A DNA stretch of 64,000 nt from Bradymonas sediminis (lineage in GTDB: Bacteria > Myxococcota_A > Bradymonadia > Bradymonadales > Bradymonadaceae), in the NCBI RefSeq assembly GCF_003258315.1, contig NZ_CP030032.1, forward strand, positions 1,464,001-1,528,000, given 5' to 3'. The notes under the pieces are model-generated. The model ran no database searches and was not told where the DNA came from. It worked only from the letters and a program-made list of their open reading frames with translations. Every line of letters begins with the position of its first letter. The first letter of the stretch is position 1. Made by a program: the position numbers and the translations under genes. Positions 46,167-54,993 of this stretch are shown piece after piece.

Positions 46167-46874
46167 CTATTTTAGATTTAAGATCGGCCAATCGTAGGCG
46201 CGCGCGTTGGTGCGCATGCGAAAGTCCGGGTTGACCGCGCAGGGGTGCCCGACGACCGAGAGCAGCGGGATGTCGGAGCCGCTGTCGGCATAGGCAAAGG
46301 AGCCGTCCAAATCCAGCCCGTGTTTCTCGCCGTATTGGCGCACCCACAGCGCCTTCGACGCGCCGGCGAGCACCGGCTTGAGCAGGCGCCCGGTCGCGAT
46401 GCCGTCCTTCATCTCGAGGCGGTTTGCCACGAAGTCATCCACGCCCAAAAAGTCCGCCAGCGGGGCGGTGATGACGTCAATCGCCCCGGTGATCAGCACC
46501 TGCCGGTGCCCCTGCTCCTTGGACTTGGCCACGAGCGAGCGCGCACCCTCAAAGATATTGGGGCGAATGACATTCTCAAAGATCTCTTCGCCCAGAACGA
46601 CGAGACGATCTTCGGAGAACCCGGCGTAATTCTTATAAAAATGCACGTTAAAGAGGCGTCGGTCGAATTTGTCGGCCAGCCAATACGCCGGCAAGCTCGC
46701 CAAAAGCCCCGCCGTCTTGCTCAACTTCTTGCTCATCATCGGCGAGTTCATCGCGTAATACGCGTAGGCGTGCACGACATTGGTCGAAATCAGCGTGCCG
46801 TCGACGTCGTAAAACGCGGCGGTCGGCCTCTTTGGCTTCTTATGTTTATGGGACTCTTCGGCTGCTGCACTCAT
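46167..46874 (-). CDS. HAD-IB family phosphatase
   Basis: 235 aa from ATG 46874 with GGAG upstream. The N-terminal motif 'AAFYDVDGTLI' gives the nucleophile and acid Asp (DxD), 'VLITGAIDV' is motif II (Thr), and 'YADSGSDIPLLSVVGHPCAVNPD' in essence is motif IV, as in SerB/CicA-type HAD-IB enzymes. Members often accompany PlsC acyltransferases and dephosphorylate lipid or polyol phosphates. It is the first gene of the operon, 129 bp before the LarA-like gene, with a likely promoter upstream. The hydrolysis of a phospholipid intermediate is inferred from context. Confidence 0.88.
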   Translation of the reverse strand: MSAAAEESHKHKKPKRPTAAFYDVDGTLISTNVVHAYAYYAMNSPMMSKKLSKTAGLLASLPAYWLADKFDRRLFNVHFYKNYAGFSEDRLVVLGEEIFENVIRPNIFEGARSLVAKSKEQGHRQVLITGAIDVITAPLADFLGVDDFVANRLEMKDGIATGRLLKPVLAGASKALWVRQYGEKHGLDLDGSFAYADSGSDIPLLSVVGHPCAVNPDFRMRTNARAYDWPILNLK

Positions 46875-46932
46875 GTTGGCGTCTCCGCGCAAATTATAGG
46901 ACCTACTCCACCACTTATTGGAGTGGAGCGCT

Positions 46933-46962
46933 GATCTAGTGGTCCAGCTAAATTACTGTCAA
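46933..46962 (-). promoter_or_regulatory. Predicted promoter of the lipid operon
   Basis: On the minus strand TTGACA (46962-46957, perfect -35) and TAGATC (46938-46933, weak -10) are 18 bp apart. A palindromic arm pair CTCCAC (46906-46911)/GTGGAG (46923-46928) lies between this promoter and the gene and could be an operator. A perfect TATAAT at 46898-46893 lacks a good -35. Confidence 0.5.
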
Positions 46963-47015
46963 GACGCGGTTTTTTGTGACTGGGGAGTCAGCGGGTGGCG
47001 GGGCGTGACGGATAG

Positions 47016-47084
47016 AGGAGCGCGGGCCTCCCGGCCCGCCTTGCGCGAAGGCCTTGCAGTGCGGGCGGGGACGCCCGCGCTCCT
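47016..47084. repeat. REP-like palindromic unit 1 (short form)
   Basis: Outer arms AGGAGCGCGGGC and GCCCGCGCTCCT are exact complements; inner GC-rich arms CCCGGCCCGCC/GCGGGCGGGG strengthen the hairpin. This copy lacks the central 'gcaaagatNctt' insert of the longer units. A spacer AGCTTAGCGCGACGGATTA follows. Confidence 0.85.
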
Positions 47085-47103
47085 AGCTTAGCGCGACGGA
47101 TTA

Positions 47104-47195
47104 AGGAGCGCGGGCCTCCCGGCCCGCCTTGCGCGAAGGCGCAAAGATACTTAGTGCGCCGGCCTTGCAGTGCGGGCGGGGACGCCCGCGCTCCT
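47104..47195. repeat. REP-like palindromic unit 2
   Basis: Full-length 92-bp unit with both outer arms and the central insert around 47140-47160. Separated from unit 1 by a 19-bp spacer and from unit 3 by an almost identical one. Confidence 0.85.
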
Positions 47196-47214
47196 TGCTT
47201 AGCGCGACGGATTA

Positions 47215-47306
47215 AGGAGCGCGGGCCTCCCGGCCCGCCTTGCGCGAAGGCGCAAAGATGCTTAGCGCGCCGGCCTTGCAGTGCGGGCGGGGACGTTTGT
47301 GCTCCT
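47215..47306. repeat. REP-like palindromic unit 3, decayed right arm
   Basis: Same 92-bp unit, but the right arm reads GGGGACGTTTGTGCTCCT instead of GGGGACGCCCGCGCTCCT. Last copy before the transposase gene. Confidence 0.8.
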
Positions 47307-47414
47307 TAAATTCTTATTTGCATCCTCGCCTAAATTGAGACGGGTCGCTAGGGTAATGCACCGCTATGCGCGCGGAGACGTGCGCACTTCACGAACTCGA
47401 CAGGGGAAACAGCT

Positions 47415-48059
47415 ATGGATGGCGACGTGTTTCGAGGGTGGTATAGCCGTGGGTATTTGCCGCATTTTGATAGTGACTCCGTGCCGCAAATGGTGACGTA
47501 TCGGCTGGCGGATTCGCTGCCTCATTCGGTGGTGCGGCGTCTTCTCAATGAGACAACGCAAGGCGACCCGGAGCGTCGGGAGCGCTATGAAGCGTTGCTT
47601 GACGGTGGGTACGGGGCGTGTGTGTTGCGACAGCCTGAGAACGCTCAAATCGTTATCGACGCTTGGGAATTCTATGACGGCTCGCGCTATCGACTCTTGG
47701 ATTGGTGCGTTATGCCCAATCACGTTCATATTACCTATGAGCGACCCACGGTTGGCTTATCAACCCTTGTCAAAGCGTGGAAGACCTATACGTCGAAGCA
47801 GATCAAAACGCGCTTGGGAACTCACGGGGATGGGGAGGCGTTGTGGCAGGCGGGCTTTTTTGACCGCTTTGCCCGCGATGCGCGGCATCTCTTTCATATG
47901 CAATGCTATATTTGGCTGAATCCAGTTCGGGCTGGCTTGGTCGATGACCCTTTCGAATGGCCATATTCGAGTATTCATAACCATGCGCGCTTTCGGCCGT
48001 CGATTATGCGTTGGTGGGAGCAGCAAAAAGAGCGGTTTTGGGATGGGGGCGGTTATTGA
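47415..48059 (+). CDS. REP-associated tyrosine transposase (RAYT, Y1 family)
   Basis: 214 aa. Domesticated relative of IS200/IS605 transposases thought to process and spread REP palindromes. The HUH metal motif is 'MPNHVHI' (about residue 104); the catalytic Tyr lies in 'CYIWLNPVRAGLV' (about residue 170). 'YRLADSLPHSVV' near the N-terminus also fits the family. RBS GGGGAA upstream of ATG 47415. Three REP-like units lie on its left and two on its right, the expected arrangement for a RAYT and its cognate repeats. The gene is intact, with no inverted-repeat IS ends of its own, so it is not a standard IS. Confidence 0.92.
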   Translation: MDGDVFRGWYSRGYLPHFDSDSVPQMVTYRLADSLPHSVVRRLLNETTQGDPERRERYEALLDGGYGACVLRQPENAQIVIDAWEFYDGSRYRLLDWCVMPNHVHITYERPTVGLSTLVKAWKTYTSKQIKTRLGTHGDGEALWQAGFFDRFARDARHLFHMQCYIWLNPVRAGLVDDPFEWPYSSIHNHARFRPSIMRWWEQQKERFWDGGGY

Positions 48060-48068
48060 GTAGGGTAA

Positions 48069-48160
48069 AGGAGCGCGGGCCTCCCGGCCCGCCTTGCGCG
48101 AAAGCGCAAAGATGCTTGGCGCGACGGCCTTGCAGTGCGGGCGGGGACGCCCGCGCTCCT
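48069..48160. repeat. REP-like palindromic unit 4
   Basis: Full 92-bp unit starting 10 bp after the transposase stop, with outer arms AGGAGCGCGGGC/GCCCGCGCTCCT intact and the same spacer (one base different) after it. Confidence 0.85.
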
Positions 48161-48179
48161 AGCTTAGCGCGACGAATTA

Positions 48180-48260
48180 AGGAGCGCGGGCCTCCCGGCC
48201 CGCCTTGCGCGATAGCGCAAACGCCGGCTTCGCAGTGCGGGCGGGGACGCCCGCGCTCCT
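48180..48260. repeat. REP-like palindromic unit 5
   Basis: 81-bp variant with a shortened centre ('gatagcgcaaacgccggctt'); outer arms intact. It ends 17 bp before the stop of the convergent lipoprotein gene and could also act as its transcription stop. Confidence 0.85.
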
Positions 48261-48276
48261 TGTTTCTTATTTGAGA

Positions 48277-50092
48277 CTACGGAAGCTCGGCCGAGTAGAC
48301 GGTCACCTCATCGTCAAAGAGGCGAGTGTCCGTTTCGCTTTCGGACTGGACCACGGTCCAGTAGACGCGCTCGCCGCGCACGTCGATGACCGGCTTGCGG
48401 CACGCCTCTCTGGGCATGGTCGCCAGTTCGATCGGCGGCGCCGACAGGTCCGCCGGCACGATGTTGAGCGTGATGGTGTCCGGGTCGGACGCGTCAGGGA
48501 TGTCCGCGAAGTATAGCCAGTGGCTGCCGGGGTCGTCAGAGTTCCCGCCGCCGATCGAGACCACCGAATTACAATACCCTTTGGCGCCGCGGGGCGAAAT
48601 ATACAAGCGCGCCACTTCCGCGAAGCGCAGCGTGCCGTGGGTAGCGACCGCCAGGCCTCCCGTAGGCGCTCCCGCTTCCTCCGCCTTGGTCTCCACGATC
48701 ATCGTTCGGTAGTCTCCTGGCAGTGGGTTGACCCCGAACGAATAGTCGGTGTCATCGACGCGATCGAAGAGCAGCGTCGCCTTCTGCTCCTCGTAGAGCC
48801 ACAATTCATCGCCCCGCGGGTGCAGCAAGCCGAAGGCTCCATCGAGCGACACCGCGCGGCTGTGAGCACCCCCGTAGTCGTCGACCGACACGAGCTCGTC
48901 GCCGGTGCTCAGATCGATGAGGGATTGGGTATCGCCCACCGAATCTCCCAGTACCGCCACGCCGCTGCTGAAAACCGCCAACGTGGTCCCGGTCAACTCC
49001 ACAGCCGTCGACGAGTCGTCCACTGGCTCGATGCGATAGGACTTGCGTCCATAAGAGTCCGACGACAACTGCGAGGTCATCCACTTGCCCCAAAATGAGA
49101 AATAGGCGCGGGTGCCATCGGACGCCTCGACGTAATCCGTTTGGTGGAACGTGCCATCCGCCTGGTTGTAGCTGATGATGTCCTCGGAGTCGTCGTTAAA
49201 GTGAAGCCATCCGTCGCGTTGAGTCACCGTATAGTTGATGAGACCTCGTTCCTGGTCTGGGCCGATGAGTTCGACGCTCTGGTCGGGCCCGTCGAGTATC
49301 AGGGTGCGGAGAAAAAATTCAGTACTGTTATCGATCAGCGTCTTTCCGCCGCGATAATCGTATCGACGGTGGGCATTCACACCGGAATCGCTGTGGACAA
49401 CGGAGCCCGTCAGCGGGTCGATGACGCGTAGGGTCGCGGCGGGCGTGGTGGGGGGATCGAACGGTTCCTCGCAGTATTTGTCGGGGTTGTAGGCGAGGGT
49501 GGCCGTTACCCCGTGTGTGCTCCACGACGGTCCAGTATTGAAATATCCGCCCAGGTGCACCGAGCGTTGACTCCAAACCGGGGCACCGTTTGGCTCAACG
49601 ACGGAGACGCTGCCGAACCATTCGGGCGCATACGTGTAGGGGAATTGAACGCCGTCGTTTTCCGGGCACACGTCGCGAAGGTCATGCATCAGCCAGGCAT
49701 AGCCGTGGGCGGGATGCACGTCCGCCAGCGCGGATTCATATGTGTTGACGACCGTTCCCTGGGCGTCGACCCACTCGGTCGTGCAGTCAATCGGCTTATC
49801 ACGCCCCTCGCATTGGGTGCCCTGGGCGAACACGAGATGCTCCCCGGTCGCAGCCTTTAGGTATCCCTTTCGGGTAAAGAGCTCCTTGGCTTGTATCTGC
49901 CGCCGCTCGTCGCGCCAGTCCAGCACCTCAAAGCCCTCTCGAGGCCGTTTGGTCACCGGAATCGACTGCGTCTCCCTGGCACGTCCCAGCGTCGGCGCAG
50001 GTCGACGGCGTTGATTGGTCATTGTCGGGGCCGCAGGCGAGCAGTGTGCAGAGCGCAGCCGGTACGAACAAATAAGAAAACCTGTTGGGCAT
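48277..50092 (-). pseudogene. Lipoprotein gene interrupted by a frameshift (or sequencing error)
   Basis: An ATG at 50092 starts a textbook lipoprotein signal, 'MPNRFSYLFVPAALCTLLAC', and continues 'GPDNDQSTPS...' to a TGA at 49930-49928 (54 residues). The downstream body (about 540 aa ending at 48277) lies in the +1 frame and by itself would start at an internal ATG (50022) with an implausible basic leader and no export signal. Skipping one base between about 50020 and 49930 joins them, giving a protein of about 600 aa. The body has 'YAWLMHDLRD', many Gly/Asp turns and Cys pairs, and looks like a beta-propeller similar in style to the genes at 36754 and 59465. The function is unknown. Confidence 0.7.
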
Positions 50093-50433
50093 CTGTTTCA
50101 TCTCTTAGCATCCATTCAAGATTATTACGGTGTGAGCAAAAGTAGACGTGCGTCTGCTGCGTCGAGGACGAGCTGGGCCGCGTTGCCACTTCCTGGCCGA
50201 TGCGCTGGCATCGCCTCGTCGTGTCGTCTGTCCAGCCGGCTCTCGAACTTCGTATCCATCACCGTCTATTTATCGTCACGTCGTATCAGCGAAAATTGAG
50301 TCCAAAATATGCCGCGAGACTAGCAATATATAAATCGCGGCTCAACTCAGGTCGCGCAGGGGGCTCAGGGCAGGAGGAGGAGGCCTGGTCAGGGCAATGA
50401 GTCGACGGCCCAGGTGGGCCGCGCGGGTCTCTA
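50093..50433. other. Intergenic stretch upstream of the broken lipoprotein gene
   Basis: Should contain the minus-strand promoter of that gene. No gene was found. A GGCCC/GGGCC hairpin lies near 50408-50420. Confidence 0.4.
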
Positions 50434-50605
50434 GAACGGTTGCGGTGGGGGGCGACCCCGGCTGCAGGCGCCGCCGGAACGGTTGCGGTGGGGGTTGACC
50501 CCGGCTGCAGGCGTCGCCGGAGCGGTTGCGGTGGGGGTTGACCCTGGCTGCAGGCGTCATAAAAACAATTGCGGTGGGGGTTGACCCTGGCTGCAGGCGT
50601 TGCGG
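50434..50605. repeat. Four tandem 43-bp repeats
   Basis: Units at 50434-50476, 50477-50519, 50520-50562 and 50563-50605. The core is GGTTGCGGTGGGGGTTGACC, then C(C/T)GGCTGCAGGCG. Each holds GGGGTTGACCCC-type dyad symmetry. Spacing is 43 bp, not a multiple of three, and both flanking genes end or start outside the array, so it is non-coding. A final partial inverted unit makes a long hairpin with unit 4 (next entry). Confidence 0.88.
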
Positions 50606-50623
50606 GAACAGACGCAGCCAGGG
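50585..50623. terminator. Hairpin closing the tandem array, possible terminator
   Basis: CCCTGGCTGC (50585-50594, in unit 4) pairs with GCAGCCAGGG (50614-50623). It lies 36 bp downstream of the stop of the minus-strand helical-repeat gene and may end its transcript. No T tract. Confidence 0.45.
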
Positions 50624-50659
50624 TGCAGATAGCCTCGGGAGCCCCATTAATCGCGGCCG

Positions 50660-53600
50660 TCAGCGTCTCTCGTCAAAAACGAAGATCTCACAGGCCGCCG
50701 CCCGCACGCCCACGTCGGCGTCGCGGCGCAATTTACAAAGCGCGGTGACGAGCTCTTCGGGCCAGCTAAGCCGGGGGCCGAGGACCGACAGCAGGCTGAC
50801 GCCCAAGAGGCGAAGGCCTGGGGACGCGGCCTCGCCTAGCTCAAGGCTGAGCGCGCGCAGGGCCGATTCGTTGGGGGCGACGCGCTCGCTTGTCAGGTGC
50901 AGGGCGAGCCGGCGGCTTAGCTCGGTGGGGGGAATCCAGGTGTCGCGCAGGTCGTCGACGAGGTGGCGCAGGTCGTCGTGGGCGAGTTGGGGGTGCGGCC
51001 ATCGGGTCGCGTTGAGGCGTAGCGCGATGCGCAGCGCCAACAGCGTGGGGTCCTGGGCCAGGTCGGTGTCGAGGCGCATCAGCAGGGGGCGAAGCCGCGC
51101 GGCCTCTTTTGCGTGGCCGGGGGTGAGTCGGCCGACCAGCGCCGCGAGGCGTTGGCGCGCGGGGAGGTCCCGGCCGTCGCGCGCCTCGGGCTGGTCGTCG
51201 ATGGGGCGCTCCAGCAGGGATTGTGCGGCGGCGATCACCGTGTCCTGCACGTCGCCGTGCTGCACCGCCGACCACAGGCTTTGCAGCGCCTGAGTCCAGT
51301 TGGTGGCGTCGAGGTCCGTGATATATGCGGCGCAGATGGTGGCGACTTTGGGCGGGTCCACCCGCGCCCATCGGCCCAGCGCCGCGCTCACGCCGGCGCG
51401 AACGAGCGGGTCGGCGTGCCCGCCAGCCCGGGCGACGAGGCCGAGGTAGCGCGCCGCGTCACTCGCCGAGAAACGATTCACGTCTTCGTTGAGGAGGCTC
51501 AACACGACATGGGGATTCTCATCGGCGGCCAGGCGCTCAAGGATTTGCCATGCTTGCTCGAGGTGAAGCAGGCCACGCGCGGCTCCGCCGCATGCGATCT
51601 TCACGTCCACGTGCAACGCATCGTGCCGGGCGTATTCGAAGAGCAACGCGATATTGTCGGGGCTTGGAAAGCGCGAGAGCAGTCGCATCGTCTCCTTCAG
51701 GACGGTGATCTTGAGGTGCTCGCGTCCGAGGATATCAGTGAGGACGCCGTGCAGGTCGGCCGGCGCCATATAATTCGCCGGGCGGGTCATCGAATAGATC
51801 GCGACCCGCGCGCGGCTGGACTGCAAATGCTCGCATAGCAAGGCGGCCGCGTGGGCGGGGCGGTCGAGGCGCGAGGCGCTGTGCAGCGCGGCCTCGGCGA
51901 TGATGATCTCCGCGGACTGAGTCCAGCCGACGAACTCTTCGAGACGAGAAATAGGCAGGGCGGCTCGAACCCGCATCAAGTGCGAGCGTGTCCAGGTCGT
52001 GGCGCCGGTGTCATTGATGACCGCGTCGATCAGGTCACGAAACGCGCGTTGCTGGCGGGGCAACCAGCGGAAGAACCCATCACGCGCAGGGAGCAGATAC
52101 ACGGTCTTTCCGGACATCAGCCGACCCAGGATGGGGCGTCGTTTGAGGTGCGGGTCGAGCAGATCCTGGCGGCGCCGATGGACGTGCGCGAATACCGCGT
52201 TGAGCCTGATATTACTGGAGTCGCGCGCGAGCAGCGCCACCACGCGGGCGTCGCGCGTCTGGGGCGAGGCGAGCCAGAGGTCGATGGCCGTGTGGGCGAT
52301 GGGGTCGGGTTTTGCGCGGGTGGCCCTTTTTAATAATGATTGGATGATCTCGGCGTCCCAGGCGCGTCGGCCCAGCGCGCGCGCGAAGAGAAAGAGCAGG
52401 GCGTAGTCCTCGCGCTGCGTCGCGTCCCTTAGGTGTGGCTCCAGGGCGTCGATGAGCGGCTTTTCGGCGCCGCGCGGCAGGCGGTGCTCCAGCTCGAGCC
52501 ACAGGTGCGTTGATTGTTTGGCGAGCGCCTTGATGAGGTTGAGGGCGACCGAAAAGAGTTGACTATTGGGGCGCGTGGCGTGGGCCTGAAGCAGCGAGAT
52601 CGACAGTTTTTCGATGCAGGCGCGTGTCTGCCAGGAGGTGTCGCGCGCGTCAAAGGCGTAGCCCAGCAATCGAAAAAGGTCGTCCGCCTGGGCATCCATG
52701 AAGGCGTTGGGCGGGCATTTTGGCAAGGCCTGATAGACGGCCAGGCGCACCGGGTCCTGGTCATTTTCGATCTTCTGGCAGAAGGCAATCGCAGGTCCGA
52801 TTCCGCGCCGATTAAGGCCGGCGCAGTGCGTCAGCGCGTGCAGCGCTGCCGCGCGCTCCTCGGCATCCGGAGAGCGCGCGGCTTCTTCCAGAAGCGGGCG
52901 CGCCTCGTCAAACGGCAGATAGGCCGAAAGCCTGCGCCCGCGCAGCCGATCGGCGCGGATATCTTCGCGCGCCAAAATACGTCGCGCCTCGGCGTGGCGC
53001 GTGGGGTGGGGGAGGACTTCGAGAAGCGCCTCGTTCCAGGGGGCGCGTGCTGCATCGGTCTCGGCGCGCGCATGGGCAAATAAATCGCCCCGCTCGGCTG
53101 GAGGTAGCGCGCCGAGCAGGGCGGCAAGGTGGGTCGGCGCGTGGGTGAGGATGCGGGCGAATGCGCGCCGGTGCTCCGGCGTCATCTCGCGGATATTGGC
53201 CAGCAATTCGCGCGGAATCCCCTGCTGCTGAAGCGCCGCATAATTCGCCGGGCTCGTGACGATTTCGAAGGTGAGTTGGGGCGCGCGTCGCGCCAGTCCG
53301 CCGAGGATTTTTCGGATGACACCGGGAAGCTGGTCGGTAGGGCCGAATTCGAGGGCGAGTCGAGCGATCTCCTGGGCGTGATCCAGATAGAGATGCTCCA
53401 CCGCGCCCCGGTAGCGGGTCCAGACAAAGCGCCGCTCCTGCGGGCTTGCCGCCTCAAGGCGTTGGCGAAATAATGCGAGAACGACGCCCGGGTGTCGCAC
53501 GGCCAATTGCCGCCAGTTCTGGACCGCATAACCGTATTGGGCCAGGGCGTCTTTCACCGTCTGCTGCCCACACGCGGAGAGCAAGCCAACAGCCGGGAAC

Positions 53601-54016
53601 GGGCCCTCTTCGGCGAGCACGCGCGCGAAGAGCGCCTCTGCCGCGGCGGATCGCCCGTGGCGAATTATATGCCGGCGCAGGCTGCGCCGAAGCGCCGGCA
53701 CGCTGCGTGTGTAGGCATCTAGCAGCGTATCTTTGTCTGCGCCTATCTTCGGCAGCGCCTTCGCCGCGGTCTCTTTTACGAGCACGGAGTCCGACGCGAG
53801 CGCCCGCATCAGCGGCTCCGCGCGCCCGGTTAACGCGGCGAGGTGAACCGCTAGATAAGCCTCAAAGGTCTCACCGGCCTCCAATTCTGAGATAAGCCGG
53901 TCGAGCTCAGGGCGCTGCCGAAATTGCTGGGCGAGTTGCCCGATGCGTCGCATGCGCCCGTCGTGGTGGAGGGCGTCGAATTCTTGCAAGAGGCTGGTGG
54001 CGGATGGGACGTTCAT
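50660..54016 (-). CDS. Large HEAT-like helical repeat protein
   Basis: About 1118 aa from ATG 54016 (GGAG 7 nt upstream); a longer frame to 54112 has no support. It is almost entirely alpha-helical with recurring Ala/Leu/Arg-rich helix pairs such as 'VKETAAKALPKIG', 'LVRAGVSAALGRWARVDP' and 'DADVGVRAAACEIFVFDERR', typical of HEAT/Armadillo-type solenoids. There is no signal peptide, membrane helix or enzymatic motif. It probably acts as a scaffold in the cytoplasm. Divergent from uridine kinase, with the tandem repeats downstream. The assignment to HEAT is by pattern only. Confidence 0.75.
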   Translation of the reverse strand: MNVPSATSLLQEFDALHHDGRMRRIGQLAQQFRQRPELDRLISELEAGETFEAYLAVHLAALTGRAEPLMRALASDSVLVKETAAKALPKIGADKDTLLDAYTRSVPALRRSLRRHIIRHGRSAAAEALFARVLAEEGPFPAVGLLSACGQQTVKDALAQYGYAVQNWRQLAVRHPGVVLALFRQRLEAASPQERRFVWTRYRGAVEHLYLDHAQEIARLALEFGPTDQLPGVIRKILGGLARRAPQLTFEIVTSPANYAALQQQGIPRELLANIREMTPEHRRAFARILTHAPTHLAALLGALPPAERGDLFAHARAETDAARAPWNEALLEVLPHPTRHAEARRILAREDIRADRLRGRRLSAYLPFDEARPLLEEAARSPDAEERAAALHALTHCAGLNRRGIGPAIAFCQKIENDQDPVRLAVYQALPKCPPNAFMDAQADDLFRLLGYAFDARDTSWQTRACIEKLSISLLQAHATRPNSQLFSVALNLIKALAKQSTHLWLELEHRLPRGAEKPLIDALEPHLRDATQREDYALLFLFARALGRRAWDAEIIQSLLKRATRAKPDPIAHTAIDLWLASPQTRDARVVALLARDSSNIRLNAVFAHVHRRRQDLLDPHLKRRPILGRLMSGKTVYLLPARDGFFRWLPRQQRAFRDLIDAVINDTGATTWTRSHLMRVRAALPISRLEEFVGWTQSAEIIIAEAALHSASRLDRPAHAAALLCEHLQSSRARVAIYSMTRPANYMAPADLHGVLTDILGREHLKITVLKETMRLLSRFPSPDNIALLFEYARHDALHVDVKIACGGAARGLLHLEQAWQILERLAADENPHVVLSLLNEDVNRFSASDAARYLGLVARAGGHADPLVRAGVSAALGRWARVDPPKVATICAAYITDLDATNWTQALQSLWSAVQHGDVQDTVIAAAQSLLERPIDDQPEARDGRDLPARQRLAALVGRLTPGHAKEAARLRPLLMRLDTDLAQDPTLLALRIALRLNATRWPHPQLAHDDLRHLVDDLRDTWIPPTELSRRLALHLTSERVAPNESALRALSLELGEAASPGLRLLGVSLLSVLGPRLSWPEELVTALCKLRRDADVGVRAAACEIFVFDERR

Positions 54017-54260
54017 GCGGGAGCTCCAAAAAAGAGGCGAATTAAGGACACCATATACTGCAGGTCGCGCTGAAAACAGCAGCGGGCTTAGGCTCAGGGG
54101 GCCGCGCCCCAATTCTTTGGGAGGTTATCGGCTTTATAGCGTCCCATTTGACGGATAGCGTTGACATAAACACGGAGTTCGGCGAAGTTCGCCCAAGGGT
54201 TGAGGAAATAAATTTTACCGCGTGCGCGAATGCGCGTTTTGTATCGCCAGGGAGTTCATC

Positions 54261-54902
54261 ATGACAGTCAATCTTAAGCCATCACTCGAACTTCCCATTA
54301 TCGTCGGTATCGCGGGCGGCACCGGGTCGGGGAAGACAACGCTGGCGCGCAAGGTCCAGGCCGGGCTGGGCAGCAAGAGCGTGTCGATTCAGCACGATTG
54401 GTATTATCACGACCAGAGCGACATCCCCTTCGAGGAGCGCGGCAAGGGTAATTTTGACCACCCCCACAGCCTCGACAACGAGCTGTTGGTGGAGCATCTG
54501 CAGGCGCTGAAAGCGGGTAAATCGATCGAGGCGCCCCAATACGATTTCACCCAGCACACGCGGTTTAAAGAGACCGTGGCGATCGACCCGCTGCCGGTGG
54601 TCATCGTCGAGGGGATCTTGATCTTCGCGCTGCCCGAGCTGCGCGAGGCGTTTGATATCAAGCTCTTTGTCGACACCGACGCCGATATCCGGGCGTTCCG
54701 CCGGATTCGCCGCGATATCCGTGAGCGTGGGCGCGATTTTGAGTCCATCCGGGAGCAATATTACGAGACGGTGCGCCCGATGCACCTGGAGTTCGTGGAG
54801 CCGTCGAAGCGCTGGGCGGATCTGATCATCCCGGAGGGTGGCAATAACTCGATCGCGCTCGACGTGATCATCGAGCGGTTGCGCCAATTTTTGGAAGTGT
54901 GA
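54261..54902 (+). CDS. udk: Uridine kinase
   Basis: 213 aa. Phosphorylates uridine and cytidine to the monophosphates in pyrimidine salvage. ATG 54261 has GGGAG 7 nt upstream. The P-loop is 'GIAGGTGSGKTTLA', the Asp/Tyr region is 'QHDWYYHDQSD' and 'NFDHPHSLDNELL', and the substrate/lid region is 'VVIVEGILIFALPELREAFDIKLFVDTDADIRAFRRIRRDI' in essence, all diagnostic. Length is normal. Single gene followed by a strong terminator. Confidence 0.95.
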   Translation: MTVNLKPSLELPIIVGIAGGTGSGKTTLARKVQAGLGSKSVSIQHDWYYHDQSDIPFEERGKGNFDHPHSLDNELLVEHLQALKAGKSIEAPQYDFTQHTRFKETVAIDPLPVVIVEGILIFALPELREAFDIKLFVDTDADIRAFRRIRRDIRERGRDFESIREQYYETVRPMHLEFVEPSKRWADLIIPEGGNNSIALDVIIERLRQFLEV

Positions 54903-54939
54903 TTTTAGCTCGCAGGCTTCTTAGCGAGCCGGCGGTTTC

Positions 54940-54987
54940 GAGAAAGGCCCGCAACTCTCACCGAGAGTTCCGGGCCTTTCTCTTTTT
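54940..54987. terminator. Strong intrinsic terminator between udk and pirin gene
   Basis: GAGAAAGGCCCG (54940-54951) pairs with CGGGCCTTTCTC (54971-54982) and AACTCTC with GAGAGTT inside; five T residues follow at 54983-54987. The A-rich left side allows function on the minus strand as well. Confidence 0.92.
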
Positions 54988-54993
54988 GCCTGC

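Noticed and set aside
47016-48260. CRISPR array
   Set aside because: The repeats are long palindromes with constant spacers and flank a RAYT gene; no cas genes and no variable spacers.
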